From Viridibacterium sp035456105 (GTDB lineage Bacteria; Pseudomonadota; Gammaproteobacteria; Burkholderiales; Rhodocyclaceae), in NCBI GenBank assembly GCA_035456105.1, contig DATIDV010000041.1, positions 42,855 through 106,854 on the forward strand: 64,000 bases of DNA, read 5' to 3'. Position 1 is the first letter of the stretch. Each line of letters starts with the position of its first letter. Shown here in pieces: positions 26,072-35,724 of this stretch. The position numbers and the translations under genes were made by a program. The notes beneath the pieces are model-generated. The model was given only the letters and a program-made list of their open reading frames with translations, had not been told where the DNA came from and did no database searches.

Positions 26072-27289
26072 ATGGACCCGTCCCTGATCCTGGTGGCCCT
26101 CGGCGCCATCGTCCTGTTGGCTTATCTGCTGGACTTCGTGGGGCGCCGCTTGCGTGTGCCCGCGGTGGTCCTGCTGATCTTCAGCGGCCTCGCGCTGCGT
26201 GCGCTCGTCGACTTCACCAGTGTGAAGCTCGATATTCCGCACGAGCTGTTGCCGGTGCTGGGTACGATCGGTCTGATCCTGATCGTGCTCGAAGGGGCGC
26301 TCGACATTTCCCTGACGCGAGACCATCTCGGCCTCGTCGGGCGTACTGCATTGCTGGCTTTGCTCAGTATCGTGTGTACGGGCGGGCTCATTGCCGTGCT
26401 GCTGGCGGCTGCGTTCGAGGTGTCGGCCATACAGGCCATGCTGCTGGCAACACCGCTTGCCATCATCAGCTCGGCCGTGGCGATTCCGGCGGCCTCGGCC
26501 CTGCCCCCGGAGCAGCGCGTATTCGTGGTGTACGAGAGTTCCCTGTCGGACATCATGGGCGTGATCATTTTCTACGCGCTGCTGAGTTACAACGGGGATG
26601 TGGGTGAGTTGCTGATCTCGCAGCTTGGCGGAATTACGCTGTCGGTGGTGGTTGGCCTGGTCATGGCGCTGGGAGTGTTCTGGATCATTCCGCGCATCGA
26701 TCACCATGTGCGCGTGTTGCCCCTGATCTTCGGCATCGTGCTGTTATATGGGGTTGGCAAGATGATGCACCTTGCGCCGCTGGTGATGGTGTTGTTGGTG
26801 GGCTTGCTGCTCAATAACAGTTTCCTCGTCGAGCGGATTACCTGCGGGCGATTGCGCGCGGTGGATTCCTTCGACGCAGAGCTGGAGGGTTTCAAACACC
26901 TCACGGCGGAATTCACCTTTGTCGTGCGCAGCTTTTTTTTCGTGCTGCTGGGCTTCAGTACGAAACTTTCGAATCTGGCCAATCCACTGGCCTGGGGCGT
27001 CGCAGCGGTTGTCATGTTGTGCTGCATACTGCCGCGCGTGCCACTGTTGCGTTGGGTGGCGGGGGTGCGCTCACGCGCATTGATATTTTTCGCACCGCGG
27101 GGTCTCATCACGGTGCTGCTGTTCATGAGTCTGCCCGACGAATATCGCCTGCCCGAGGTGCCGCCCGCGTCGGTTATGCTGGTCATCCTGATGTGGGCCT
27201 TGCTGCTGACTTATGGCAGCGTGCGTTTCAACGAAAAGCCGCGTGTGGACACCCTTCCCGCCAGTACGCCACCATCGCAGCTGCCGTGA
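26072..27289 (+). CDS. Cation:proton antiporter (CPA family)
   Basis: A 405-residue membrane protein with about twelve hydrophobic segments. Typical CPA features are LLDFVGRRLRVPAVVLLIFSGLALRALV at the start, a conserved acidic turn LILIVLEGALDISL, and LLATPLAIISSAVAIPAASAL in the ion-binding discontinuous helices. FVVYESSLSDIMGVIIFYALLSY supplies the expected aspartates. There is no C-terminal TrkA/RCK domain. The ATG at 26072 has GGAG upstream. It probably exchanges Na+ or K+ for H+. It sits between an SDR and trpD. Confidence 0.85.
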   Translation: MDPSLILVALGAIVLLAYLLDFVGRRLRVPAVVLLIFSGLALRALVDFTSVKLDIPHELLPVLGTIGLILIVLEGALDISLTRDHLGLVGRTALLALLSIVCTGGLIAVLLAAAFEVSAIQAMLLATPLAIISSAVAIPAASALPPEQRVFVVYESSLSDIMGVIIFYALLSYNGDVGELLISQLGGITLSVVVGLVMALGVFWIIPRIDHHVRVLPLIFGIVLLYGVGKMMHLAPLVMVLLVGLLLNNSFLVERITCGRLRAVDSFDAELEGFKHLTAEFTFVVRSFFFVLLGFSTKLSNLANPLAWGVAAVVMLCCILPRVPLLRWVAGVRSRALIFFAPRGLITVLLFMSLPDEYRLPEVPPASVMLVILMWALLLTYGSVRFNEKPRVDTLPASTPPSQLP

Positions 27290-27322
27290 TTTTTCCAATA
27301 CATTGATCCAGAGGACGAGCCT

Positions 27323-28345
27323 ATGACGCCGCAAGAAGCGCTTCAACGCACCATCGAACATCGCGAGATCTTCCATGACGAAATGGTGTCGCTGATGCGC
27401 CAGATCATGTCCGGCGAAGTGTCACCGGTGCTGATCGGTGCCATCCTGACCGGTTTGCGCGTGAAGAAGGAAACGATCGGCGAGATTGCTGCCGCAGCCA
27501 AGGTCATGCGCGAGCTGTCGACCAAGGTACCGGTGCAGGACCCGCTGAGTCTGGTAGACACCTGCGGCACCGGTGGCGATGGCTCGCATACCTTCAATAT
27601 CTCGACGGCCTCCATGTTCGTTGCGGCCGCTGCGGGCGCCAAGGTGGCGAAGCACGGTGGCCGTGCATCGTCCTCGCTGTCGGGTTCGGCCGATGTGCTT
27701 GAAGCACTCGGCGCGAAGATCACACTCGCGCCCGAGCAGGTCGGCCAGTGTGTAGATGAAGTTGGCATCGGCTTCATGTTCGCCCCGAACCACCACAGCT
27801 CGATGAAGCATGCAGCACCCGTGCGCAAGGAACTCGGCGTGCGCACGATTTTCAATATCCTCGGCCCGCTGACCAACCCGGCCGGCGCGGCAAACCAGCT
27901 CATGGGCGTGTTTCATGCTGATCTGGTGGGCATCCAGGTGCGCGTGCTGGAGCGCCTCGGTTCGCGCAATGTGCTCATCGTGCACGGTATGGACGGGCTC
28001 GACGAGTTGTCGATCTCGGCACCGACCCTCGTTGGTGAATTGCGCGATGGCGAGGTGCGCGAATACCGCATCAGCCCGGAAGACGTGGGTCTGCCGATGC
28101 ACGGCGCTTCGGCGCTCAAGGTGGCCAGCGTGGCCGAGTCTCGCGAGATGTTGCTTGCCGCGCTCGACGGCAGCAATGCAGCGGCGCGCGACATCGTGGC
28201 ATTCAATGCCGGCGCCAGCCTGTATGTCAGTGGTGTGGCTCACAATATGCGTGTGGGTACCGCGATGGCGCTGGAAGTGATTGCCAGCGGCGCCGCGCGC
28301 GCCAAACTGGACTCCTTTGTGGCGCACACGCAAGCAGCGGCTTGA
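27323..28345 (+). CDS. trpD: Anthranilate phosphoribosyltransferase
   Basis: TrpD joins anthranilate to PRPP, the second committed step of tryptophan synthesis. The 340-residue product has the PRPP site DTCGTGGDGSHTFNIST, the anthranilate-side segment VAKHGGRASSSLSGSADVLEALGA, and HHSSMKHAAPVRKELGVRTIFNILGPLTNPA. Family length. It follows the antiporter by 33 bases and precedes trpC. Confidence 0.97.
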   Translation: MTPQEALQRTIEHREIFHDEMVSLMRQIMSGEVSPVLIGAILTGLRVKKETIGEIAAAAKVMRELSTKVPVQDPLSLVDTCGTGGDGSHTFNISTASMFVAAAAGAKVAKHGGRASSSLSGSADVLEALGAKITLAPEQVGQCVDEVGIGFMFAPNHHSSMKHAAPVRKELGVRTIFNILGPLTNPAGAANQLMGVFHADLVGIQVRVLERLGSRNVLIVHGMDGLDELSISAPTLVGELRDGEVREYRISPEDVGLPMHGASALKVASVAESREMLLAALDGSNAAARDIVAFNAGASLYVSGVAHNMRVGTAMALEVIASGAARAKLDSFVAHTQAAA

Positions 28346-28387
28346 TTCATAGAGATACAAACGAGCTGCAAACGAACTGGAGTTGTA

Positions 28388-29218
28388 ATGTCGGACATCC
28401 TGCAGAAAATTCTCGCTACGAAGCGTGAGGAAATTGAAATCGCCGAACGCGCGCTGTCGCGTGAAGACATCGTCGAAGAGGCGCGCGATGGCGTGCCAAC
28501 GCGCGATTTCGTCGGCGCCATACGCGCGAAGATTGTCGCCGGCCAGGCCGCAGTCATCGCCGAGGTGAAGAAGGCCAGCCCGTCGAAGGGCGTGCTGCGC
28601 GAGAATTTCGTGCCTGGCGAAATCGCGCAGTCTTACGAGCGAGGCGGCGCGGCCTGCCTGTCGGTGCTGACCGACAAACAGTACTTCCAGGGCGCGACGG
28701 AATATCTGCAACAGGCGCGCGAAGCCTGCTCGCTGCCAGTGCTGCGCAAGGACTTCATCATCGATCCGTACCAGGTGTTCGAAGCACGCGCGATGGGTGC
28801 GGACTGCATCCTTCTCATTGTCGCGGCCTTCCTGCCGCCGGATGGCACGGTCAACAGTTCGACGACGCGTTCGGCGCTGTCGCATCTTCTGGACCTGGAG
28901 CAATTGGCGCACGACCTTGGCATGGCCGTGCTGGTCGAAGTGCACAGTGCCGACGAACTCGACATTGCCTTGCAGATGCACACGCCGCTGCTCGGCATCA
29001 ACAATCGCAATCTGCGCACCTTCGAGGTGTCGCTGGACGTGACCCTGTCACAGCTCGCGCGCATTCCTGAGGGGCGCATCGTCGTCACCGAGAGCGGCAT
29101 TCTCGGCACGGTCGACGTGCAGCGCATGCGCGAACATCAGGTCAACGCCTTCCTCGTCGGCGAAGCCTTCATGCGCGCACCCGACCCCGGCGCACAACTG
29201 GCTGCCCTGTTCAGCTGA
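28388..29218 (+). CDS. trpC: Indole-3-glycerol phosphate synthase
   Basis: A 276-residue TIM-barrel enzyme that closes the indole ring. Landmarks are ILATKREEIEIAE near the start, the catalytic lysine in AEVKKASPSKG, LSVLTDKQYFQGA, LRKDFIIDPYQVFEARAMGAD, and the catalytic glutamate/asparagine region LVEVHSADEL and GINNRNLRTFEV. The start has GGAG upstream. It is monofunctional, without a fused TrpF. The next gene, tamB, starts 12 bases after its stop. Confidence 0.97.
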   Translation: MSDILQKILATKREEIEIAERALSREDIVEEARDGVPTRDFVGAIRAKIVAGQAAVIAEVKKASPSKGVLRENFVPGEIAQSYERGGAACLSVLTDKQYFQGATEYLQQAREACSLPVLRKDFIIDPYQVFEARAMGADCILLIVAAFLPPDGTVNSSTTRSALSHLLDLEQLAHDLGMAVLVEVHSADELDIALQMHTPLLGINNRNLRTFEVSLDVTLSQLARIPEGRIVVTESGILGTVDVQRMREHQVNAFLVGEAFMRAPDPGAQLAALFS

Positions 29219-29230
29219 TAGCGGCGCACG

Positions 29231-32200
29231 ATGACCGGCACTGATCCAAAGCCGGCAAGAAAGCCCCTCTGGCGACGCCTTACGCGTCGCCTGTTGTGGG
29301 CTTTCGTCGTTTTGGGTGTCCTCGTCGGTGCCTTGCTCGGCGGCTTGTACTGGTCGCTGGGCAGCGAATCCGGCAGCCAGACGCTCATTGCGACGCTGTC
29401 GCGCTGGTCTGGCGGCATGCTGCAGATCGAAGGCTGGCAGGGGCGCGTTGTTGGCCCGGTGCAGATGAAGCGTCTGCGGCTGCATCTCGCCGCCGTCGAC
29501 ATCGATGCTGAACGCATCACGCTCGACTGGCGTCCCGCTGCCTTGGCGCAAGGCTTGCTGAACATCAACAATCTGCATGTGGGGCGGCTGGAAATCCGCA
29601 CGCCGGTTTCGGACGAGCCTGCGACCATACCGACGAGCATCAGTCTGCCATTCAGACTGCATGTGGCGGCGCTCGATGTTGGCGTGCTGGCAGTCGGCGC
29701 GCGCGCCGCGAATGGGGCCGCTGTGGCACCGCCATACGTGCTGTTGAATGACGTGGCGGGCAGCGTGGACAGCGATGCGCAATCGCACCGCATCCATAGT
29801 CTGGCTTTAAGTCTGCCGGCGGGGCGCGTGACAGCCAAGGGCGAGATCAAGCTGCAGTCTCCCTATGCATTGACCGCACAGGCTGCGTTTGCGGGCAAGC
29901 TGGCCGAGCACGCCGTGAATCTGGATGCGAAAGCAGATGGCTCGCTCGACAGGCTGACGCTGCATCTGCTGGCCAGCGGGCAAGGCATATCGGGCACGGC
30001 GGATGCGGGGGTGCGGCCGTTTGCAGCGCTGCCCATCGAGCAGGCGCGCATTGCGTTGAAGGGTGTGGATCCGGCCGTGTTCCATCCCGACGCGCCGCAT
30101 GCCTTGCTGGACGTGCTGGCCAATCTCACCCCAAGCCTGCCAGCTGCGAGCGGGCAGGGCGCAGCCGACACTTCGCCACAGCACTGGCAGATCAGCGGGC
30201 CGGTCGAAGTGCTCAACCGTCAGCCGGCGACGATCGATGCGGGCGGTGTGCCGGTGGAGCGCCTTGCTACCCAGTTGTCATGGGCGGCCGGCGCCTTGCA
30301 GCTTGATGACTTGCAGGTGTCACTGCCCGGGCATGGGCGCATCGACGGCAAGCTGCAATGGCAGACTCTGGCGGCGAATCCCGTCGGTCGCATCGAGACC
30401 GAGCTGACCATACAGGGGCTGGATCCGGCGCGCCTGCATACCAAGATGCGGGCGATGCAGATTGCCGGCAAGATCAGCGGCAAGAGCGTGCCCGAGGAGG
30501 GCAAAGTTGTTGGCAACTTAGGAGGTAACTCAGGTGGCAAAAACACGTCACAGATGCAGACCTTCCGCATCGATCTTGCTTCGGGCATCTATCACCTCGT
30601 GGCTCAGGGCGCACAGCGTGGCGGCGCGCTTGAACTGCAACAGGCAGCGTTGACGGCAGGCAAGGCCAGCGTCGAAGCGAGTGGCCGCTGGCAGTGGCAG
30701 GTGGCGCCGGGTGCGGCGGACACGCAGGCCTTTAGTGCTAAGGGCCGCCTGCAGGCATTTGATCCGCATGCTTTCGTGGCGACTGCGCCGCCGGGTAATC
30801 TCAACGCGGACTTTTCGCTCGATGGCGTGCTGCAGCCAGCGTGGCGCGCGAACATGGCGCTGGATATCGCCAACAGCAGTCTTGACCGCTTTCCGCTGCA
30901 AGGACATGCGCGCCTGATCGCAGAGCCAGGTCGTGCGCATGACACTGACATCGCACTCGATGTCCTTGGCAATCACCTGAAACTGACCGGTGCGATCGGT
31001 CGTGCAGATGATCGCCTGCAAGTCCTGGTCGATGCCACGCAGCTCGGGCGTCTGCAGGACGGGCTACACGGCAAGCTCACGGTACAGGGCTCGGTTGGCG
31101 GCTCGTTACAGGAGCCTTTCATGGCGCTTAGCGCGCAAGCCGAGGGCCTTGGCATGGATGGCGCGGCAAATCTTGAATCCCTGCAGGCGAAGCTGCAGCT
31201 TGAGGCCGGCGCTAAGGGCGCTGTGGACGGGCGTGTCGATCTCAAGGGTTTGCGCGTGGGGAACGATGCAACCGAGCCGCAGGTGCGTCATGCCGCCCTC
31301 GTGATCGGCGGGCGCCGCGATGCGCACACCGTGCACCTGGATGCCGGCCTGCTGAAGGAGCAGGGCTTGAGCCTGACGGCTGAAGGCGGCTGGCATGCGC
31401 CGCCAGCCCGTGCGAGCAATGCGGCCGGCAATGCTGCCGGTGCCTGGCAGGGGCGCCTGACGCAGCTGGTCGCAACGGGGCCGCTGGCGCTGCGTCTGAA
31501 GAGCCCGGCTGATATCAGCGTTGCGCCACAACGCGTGGCTTTGGGCGAGGCACTATTTGAGGCCGACAATGGCAGTGTGGTGCTCAGTACGACGGAATGG
31601 ACGCCGCTGCGCAGCGTGGCGCGTGGTCATATGTCGGGGCTGCAGATCGGTTTTGCCGTCGATGAGTATCAGCGCACCGTCATGCGCGGCAAGAGTCTGC
31701 AACTCGGTGCGGTGTGGGACGTGACGCTGGCTGAACGCGCCAACGGGCTGGTGCGTGTGTTCCGCGAAGGTGGCGACTTCATCCTGCAGGGCGACTCTCC
31801 GGTGGCACTCGGGCTGGAGACGCTGGAGCTCAATCTCGCGGCGCAGGAGGATCGCCTGGCGCTGTCGGGGCTAGTCAACGGTAAGCGTGTCGGCGCCATC
31901 AATTTCGCGGGGACGGCGCTGGCGCGGCGGCAGGGTACCCATATCAGCCTCGATCCCGACGCAGTGCTGACTGGCGTCGGGCATGTCGAGGTGCCGGCGC
32001 TGGACTGGCTTGGTCCGGTGATCGATCAGAACCTGCGCACGGGGGGCAGCTTTGTCGGTGATTTCAACATCCTCGGCACGGCTACCCGACCGCAGAGCAG
32101 CGGGCATATCCTCGGCAGCAAGCTGTTCATTGCGCTGGCCGACCAGGGTTTGCGTTTGCGTGATGGCATCGTGGATCTGAATTTCGACGCCGCGCGCGTC

Positions 32201-33352
32201 AGTCTCAGCAAGCTCGACTTCCGGGCCGAGCGCAGCCTGGCGGCGCCCGATTCGCGTTTGCGCGTGCTGAACTTGCCGGGCGCCGAGGGCGGCGCGGCGA
32301 AAGATGATTCCGGGCGCATCAGTGGCAGCGGCGGCGTCGACCTCAAGACGGGGCTGGGGGCGTTCGAGCTGTTGGTCGACCATGTGCCCATCCTGCAGCG
32401 CGCCGATCAGTGGGCGCTAGTGTCTGGCACGGTTGGCATTGCCAGCGGCTGGGAGCACATGGATATAAATGCGAAGCTCCGCGCCGATGCGGGTTTTTTC
32501 GGGGTGCCGAAATCCGGTGCGCCGTCGCTGGGCGACGATGTGCTGGTGCGTGGGCGGCAGACCAAACCGCCGCAGCGCATGCGCGTCAATCTCGACGTCG
32601 ACTTCGATTTCGGCCGCAACTTCATCGTCAAGGCCTGGGGCATCGACACCTGGCTTGACGGCCAGCTGCGTGTGCAACTCGCACAGGGCCAGCAGCCGCG
32701 CGCCACCGGTGCCTTGCGCACCCGCGAAGGTGTTTTCGAAGCCTACGGACAGAATCTGGCGATCGATCGCGGCCTGATCAATTTCTCGGGCCCGCTGGAC
32801 AATCCCGCACTCAATGTTGTGGCTGTTCGCAAGAATCTGGCCGTGGAAGCTGGCGTCGAAGTCACTGGCCTCGCCAGGCAACCACGCGCGCGCCTGGTGT
32901 CTGACCCGGAGGTGCCGGATAGCGAAAAGCTGTCATGGATTCTGCTGGGCCGCGCCAGCGACGCGGAGGGCGGCGATGCGGGGCTGCTGATTGCCGCGGC
33001 CTCCGCAGCGTTCAGTGGAGAAGGGCCCGCCATTACGACGCGCGTGGCGAACACTTTTGGTTTTGACGACGTCTCACTAGGGCAGGGCGGCATGTCGAGC
33101 CGCCCCGTGCAGAGCCGCGTGGCGAGCAATTCCACGGGGTCCAGCAGCACCGCAGCCGGCTCCGTCAACGGTCAGGTGATTTCACTCGGCAAGCACTTGT
33201 CGGCGCAAGCCTATCTGGCGCTTGAGCAGAATCTGGAGGGGACCGAGAGCATCGTCAAGCTCACCTACAGGCTCACCCGCTATCTGTCTGTCATTGCACG
33301 CGGGGGCACCGACAATTCTCTGGATCTGAACTACAGCATATCGTTTCAGTGA
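29231..33352 (+). CDS. tamB: Translocation and assembly module protein TamB
   Basis: A very large (1373-residue) AsmA/TamB-family envelope protein. One N-terminal membrane anchor (RLLWAFVVLGVLVGALLGGLYW, about residues 20-43) is followed by a long beta-rich periplasmic region. The conserved C-terminal DUF490 domain includes LDVDFDFGRNFIVKAWGIDTWLDG, GVFEAYGQNLAIDRGLINFSGP and the terminal RGGTDNSLDLNYSISFQ. TamB works with TamA in outer-membrane protein assembly, and AsmA-like proteins are implicated in phospholipid transport. No tamA lies in the window; the close upstream gene is trpC, 12 bases away. Confidence 0.92.
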   Translation: MTGTDPKPARKPLWRRLTRRLLWAFVVLGVLVGALLGGLYWSLGSESGSQTLIATLSRWSGGMLQIEGWQGRVVGPVQMKRLRLHLAAVDIDAERITLDWRPAALAQGLLNINNLHVGRLEIRTPVSDEPATIPTSISLPFRLHVAALDVGVLAVGARAANGAAVAPPYVLLNDVAGSVDSDAQSHRIHSLALSLPAGRVTAKGEIKLQSPYALTAQAAFAGKLAEHAVNLDAKADGSLDRLTLHLLASGQGISGTADAGVRPFAALPIEQARIALKGVDPAVFHPDAPHALLDVLANLTPSLPAASGQGAADTSPQHWQISGPVEVLNRQPATIDAGGVPVERLATQLSWAAGALQLDDLQVSLPGHGRIDGKLQWQTLAANPVGRIETELTIQGLDPARLHTKMRAMQIAGKISGKSVPEEGKVVGNLGGNSGGKNTSQMQTFRIDLASGIYHLVAQGAQRGGALELQQAALTAGKASVEASGRWQWQVAPGAADTQAFSAKGRLQAFDPHAFVATAPPGNLNADFSLDGVLQPAWRANMALDIANSSLDRFPLQGHARLIAEPGRAHDTDIALDVLGNHLKLTGAIGRADDRLQVLVDATQLGRLQDGLHGKLTVQGSVGGSLQEPFMALSAQAEGLGMDGAANLESLQAKLQLEAGAKGAVDGRVDLKGLRVGNDATEPQVRHAALVIGGRRDAHTVHLDAGLLKEQGLSLTAEGGWHAPPARASNAAGNAAGAWQGRLTQLVATGPLALRLKSPADISVAPQRVALGEALFEADNGSVVLSTTEWTPLRSVARGHMSGLQIGFAVDEYQRTVMRGKSLQLGAVWDVTLAERANGLVRVFREGGDFILQGDSPVALGLETLELNLAAQEDRLALSGLVNGKRVGAINFAGTALARRQGTHISLDPDAVLTGVGHVEVPALDWLGPVIDQNLRTGGSFVGDFNILGTATRPQSSGHILGSKLFIALADQGLRLRDGIVDLNFDAARVSLSKLDFRAERSLAAPDSRLRVLNLPGAEGGAAKDDSGRISGSGGVDLKTGLGAFELLVDHVPILQRADQWALVSGTVGIASGWEHMDINAKLRADAGFFGVPKSGAPSLGDDVLVRGRQTKPPQRMRVNLDVDFDFGRNFIVKAWGIDTWLDGQLRVQLAQGQQPRATGALRTREGVFEAYGQNLAIDRGLINFSGPLDNPALNVVAVRKNLAVEAGVEVTGLARQPRARLVSDPEVPDSEKLSWILLGRASDAEGGDAGLLIAAASAAFSGEGPAITTRVANTFGFDDVSLGQGGMSSRPVQSRVASNSTGSSSTAAGSVNGQVISLGKHLSAQAYLALEQNLEGTESIVKLTYRLTRYLSVIARGGTDNSLDLNYSISFQ

Positions 33353-33378
33353 GTTCGCCCAAGTGAGCGGCGCGCGCG

Positions 33379-35451
33379 TTATTTCAGGAACTGCGATTCA
33401 TCCGATTGCTTTGGCAGTTGTGCACGTCTGGATATGCGCTTCGTGACGTCTTGCTGCCACACCACGTCATCGTCCACCGCGTATAGCCAGCAGGCCTCGC
33501 CGAGGCGTTCGCAATAACTCAGGGCGTCTTCCATGGCGGCAGCGCCCAGCCAGTAGCGTCCGAAGCCTTCGCGCGTGACTAGAAAAGCGCGTGGCGCGGG
33601 CTTCTCCAGAAAGGCGCGATAAGTCGTCAGCTGATCTTGCGGCAAAGGTACAGCGGCCAGATCCTTCACATCAGCAAAACCGCTGGCATTGGGGCGAAGG
33701 CGCATGTCTCCGCTGTCAGCACCATCCGTGTTTGTTGGCGACAGTGCTGCCGATGGCGCGCCCTGCAGGGCCCAGACGACGCGGTCATCCACCGCATACA
33801 GATAGCAGGGGCGGCCGCGCGACAGCACCAGGCAATGGGCCAGTGCATCGGCTGACGCGTTTGCGCCGATCTTGCTCGACCAGGCTGCGAGGTCACTACC
33901 ATTGGGGCCGATCGCAAATGCACGCGGACGCCTGGATGTGTTGAGAAAGCGCTCGTAGCCGACTCGCCCCGCAGCATCGAGCAGTGGTACGTCCTGGACC
34001 CGGTTCAGGCGTGGATCCGTCGTGTTGTCCAGTGCTGGCTGTGGTGAATGGGTGGCTGTTTCCGGATCCCAGACGACGGCGTCATCCACGGCATACAGGG
34101 CGCAAGGGACGGCAAGAGTCGAACAGGTTCTCAGTGCTTCCGCGGCGGCGTTGCTGCCGGATCGGTATGACCACTTAGTGGAGCCCGGGCCGATGGCAAA
34201 TGCGCGCGGACGCAACGGTGTGTTCAGGAAGCGCTGATAGCCCGTGCGCCCCGCATTGTCAATGAAGGGCACGTCGGCCACCCGGTACAGGCGTGGATCG
34301 ACGTCGCTGGCAGGTTTTTCGGCGTCCACTGCAAGTGGTGCATCCGAGACCGCAATGCCCAGTCCGAGATTCGCAGGGAGTGATTTTCTGTCGGGTAGCA
34401 ACTGCAGGCCATTCAAGCGCTTGTTACGGATTTCACCAAGCGTGGCACTTTGCCAGAGGGTACGCTCGGCCGAGAAAGGGTGGCGCTGGGCGAGGCCGCC
34501 GTTGGTCTTGCTGGTCAGGTTGCTGGCCAGGCGACGCCAGATGTCGCTTGCGCGCTCGCCATCGAATCCGGCAAGCACCGCGATATAAGCGCCCAGATAG
34601 TCAGCCGCGCGCTCTTCCGTCGCCGGGTATTGCAATTCAGCCTTGTCTCCAGATTTGAGAGCTGCGGCCGGCCCGCCGGCGAGGGCAAAGATGCTGTGGG
34701 CGACGCCATGTGCCAGAACGAGCGCCAGCTCGTCATCGTTGCCGATGAAACGCAGCATGCCCGTGCTGACCGACATCGCGCCATTCGAGACCTCTGCGAT
34801 TAGCGCGTCATTGCGCAGCAGGTACGGGACCTCTTTGCAGATCAGTTGAGCCTTGGCTCTGACTGTCTGTACCTTCTCGGCCGAAACAAGTGTCAGCACG
34901 AAAGACCGGTTTTCAGCCAACGTGTTCCCTGGTCTGTTGAGCACCCAGCTGGCATGCATTGTTTTGCCGGTAGCGGTGTCGGTCAAAGCCTGCAGTCGAT
35001 CGCCAGCGCGTGCACCGGCCTGGCGAAATGGACTGAACGTCGGGACGTCCAGAAAGACTGGATACGGCGTTGCATTCGTATCCAGCGCTTCAAGAAATCC
35101 CTTGCGCAAGTCCTCCGGCAAATCCTGACTGGCAATGGGGGGGGCGCCAAGACTCCAGCCGCGATTCTGCAGACAATAAGGGCTCGCTGCCCGTTGTATC
35201 GCGAACGCGACGCGCTCAAGACGTGCCCGGTCGGCAAGATACAGGCGCGTTTCGTAGATGCGCTGGACGCGTGCTTCAACCTCGATGCGCGCAGTGGTCG
35301 AGGAGGACGGTGTATCCACAGCATGCGCCGTGCACGACAGTGCTGAGACGAGTGTTGCAGTCACCAGTCGGCGCAAGCGGGGCTTGAGCGCATTTGTGAC
35401 GCTACATATGGCCCAGGCCGGAATTTCAATAATTTGCACTGCTTTGCTCAC
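33379..35451 (-). CDS. Exported M48-like pseudoprotease with PDZ and three YAVDD repeats
   Basis: A 690-residue protein from GTG 35451. A basic N-region and hydrophobic RRLVTATLVSALSCTAHA (about 28-44) suggest export. Residues about 75-340 resemble the M48 peptidase fold with a PDZ-like insert (SPFRQAGARAGDRLQALTD). The ELALVLAHGVAHSIF helix replaces HEXXH with HGVAH (248-252), so both histidines remain but the catalytic Glu is Gly. The third-ligand motif ExxAD is kept at 280-284. The C-terminal half has three repeats, each PRAF...C...C-LYAVDDxVVW, with YAVDD at 453, 552 and 657. No function is assigned; catalytic activity is unlikely. Confidence 0.75.
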   Translation of the reverse strand: MSKAVQIIEIPAWAICSVTNALKPRLRRLVTATLVSALSCTAHAVDTPSSSTTARIEVEARVQRIYETRLYLADRARLERVAFAIQRAASPYCLQNRGWSLGAPPIASQDLPEDLRKGFLEALDTNATPYPVFLDVPTFSPFRQAGARAGDRLQALTDTATGKTMHASWVLNRPGNTLAENRSFVLTLVSAEKVQTVRAKAQLICKEVPYLLRNDALIAEVSNGAMSVSTGMLRFIGNDDELALVLAHGVAHSIFALAGGPAAALKSGDKAELQYPATEERAADYLGAYIAVLAGFDGERASDIWRRLASNLTSKTNGGLAQRHPFSAERTLWQSATLGEIRNKRLNGLQLLPDRKSLPANLGLGIAVSDAPLAVDAEKPASDVDPRLYRVADVPFIDNAGRTGYQRFLNTPLRPRAFAIGPGSTKWSYRSGSNAAAEALRTCSTLAVPCALYAVDDAVVWDPETATHSPQPALDNTTDPRLNRVQDVPLLDAAGRVGYERFLNTSRRPRAFAIGPNGSDLAAWSSKIGANASADALAHCLVLSRGRPCYLYAVDDRVVWALQGAPSAALSPTNTDGADSGDMRLRPNASGFADVKDLAAVPLPQDQLTTYRAFLEKPAPRAFLVTREGFGRYWLGAAAMEDALSYCERLGEACWLYAVDDDVVWQQDVTKRISRRAQLPKQSDESQFLK

Positions 35452-35668
35452 AGCATTGGCTTCGCATTATTGCTTGTCTGTGCGGCCTCAAGGTGGGTGA
35501 CTCCCTCAAGGATCTGTTGGCGCCGTATTGTAGCCGCCTGGTCGAACCACGGGCTTAAACATGGCCTGGAATCCGTGACCTCCTTCAGTTTCGTGCGCAA
35601 CGGTGGCGATGCAAGCGTGTGAGACTGGGCAGAGGCGCCCATTGCGGTCCGGTCATGGCCCGGAAATG

Positions 35669-35695
35669 AAAAAGGCACTTGTAAGTGCCTTTTTT
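35669..35695 (-). terminator. Bidirectional-looking terminator after the Gly/Asp peptide gene
   Basis: AAAAAGGCACTT (35669-35680), GT, AAGTGCCTTTTT (35683-35694): a perfect 12-bp stem with T-runs on both strands. It lies 30 bases past the stop of the minus-strand peptide gene, so that gene's transcript should end here. This would separate it from the downstream pseudoprotease gene. Confidence 0.85.
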
Positions 35696-35724
35696 GCTCG
35701 TTAGCGGGGTGCAATCAGGGGGCA

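Noticed and set aside
35448..35714. Small minus-strand open frame between the terminator and the downstream pseudoprotease gene
   Set aside because: It runs through the terminator hairpin, has no ribosome site and no protein-like composition.
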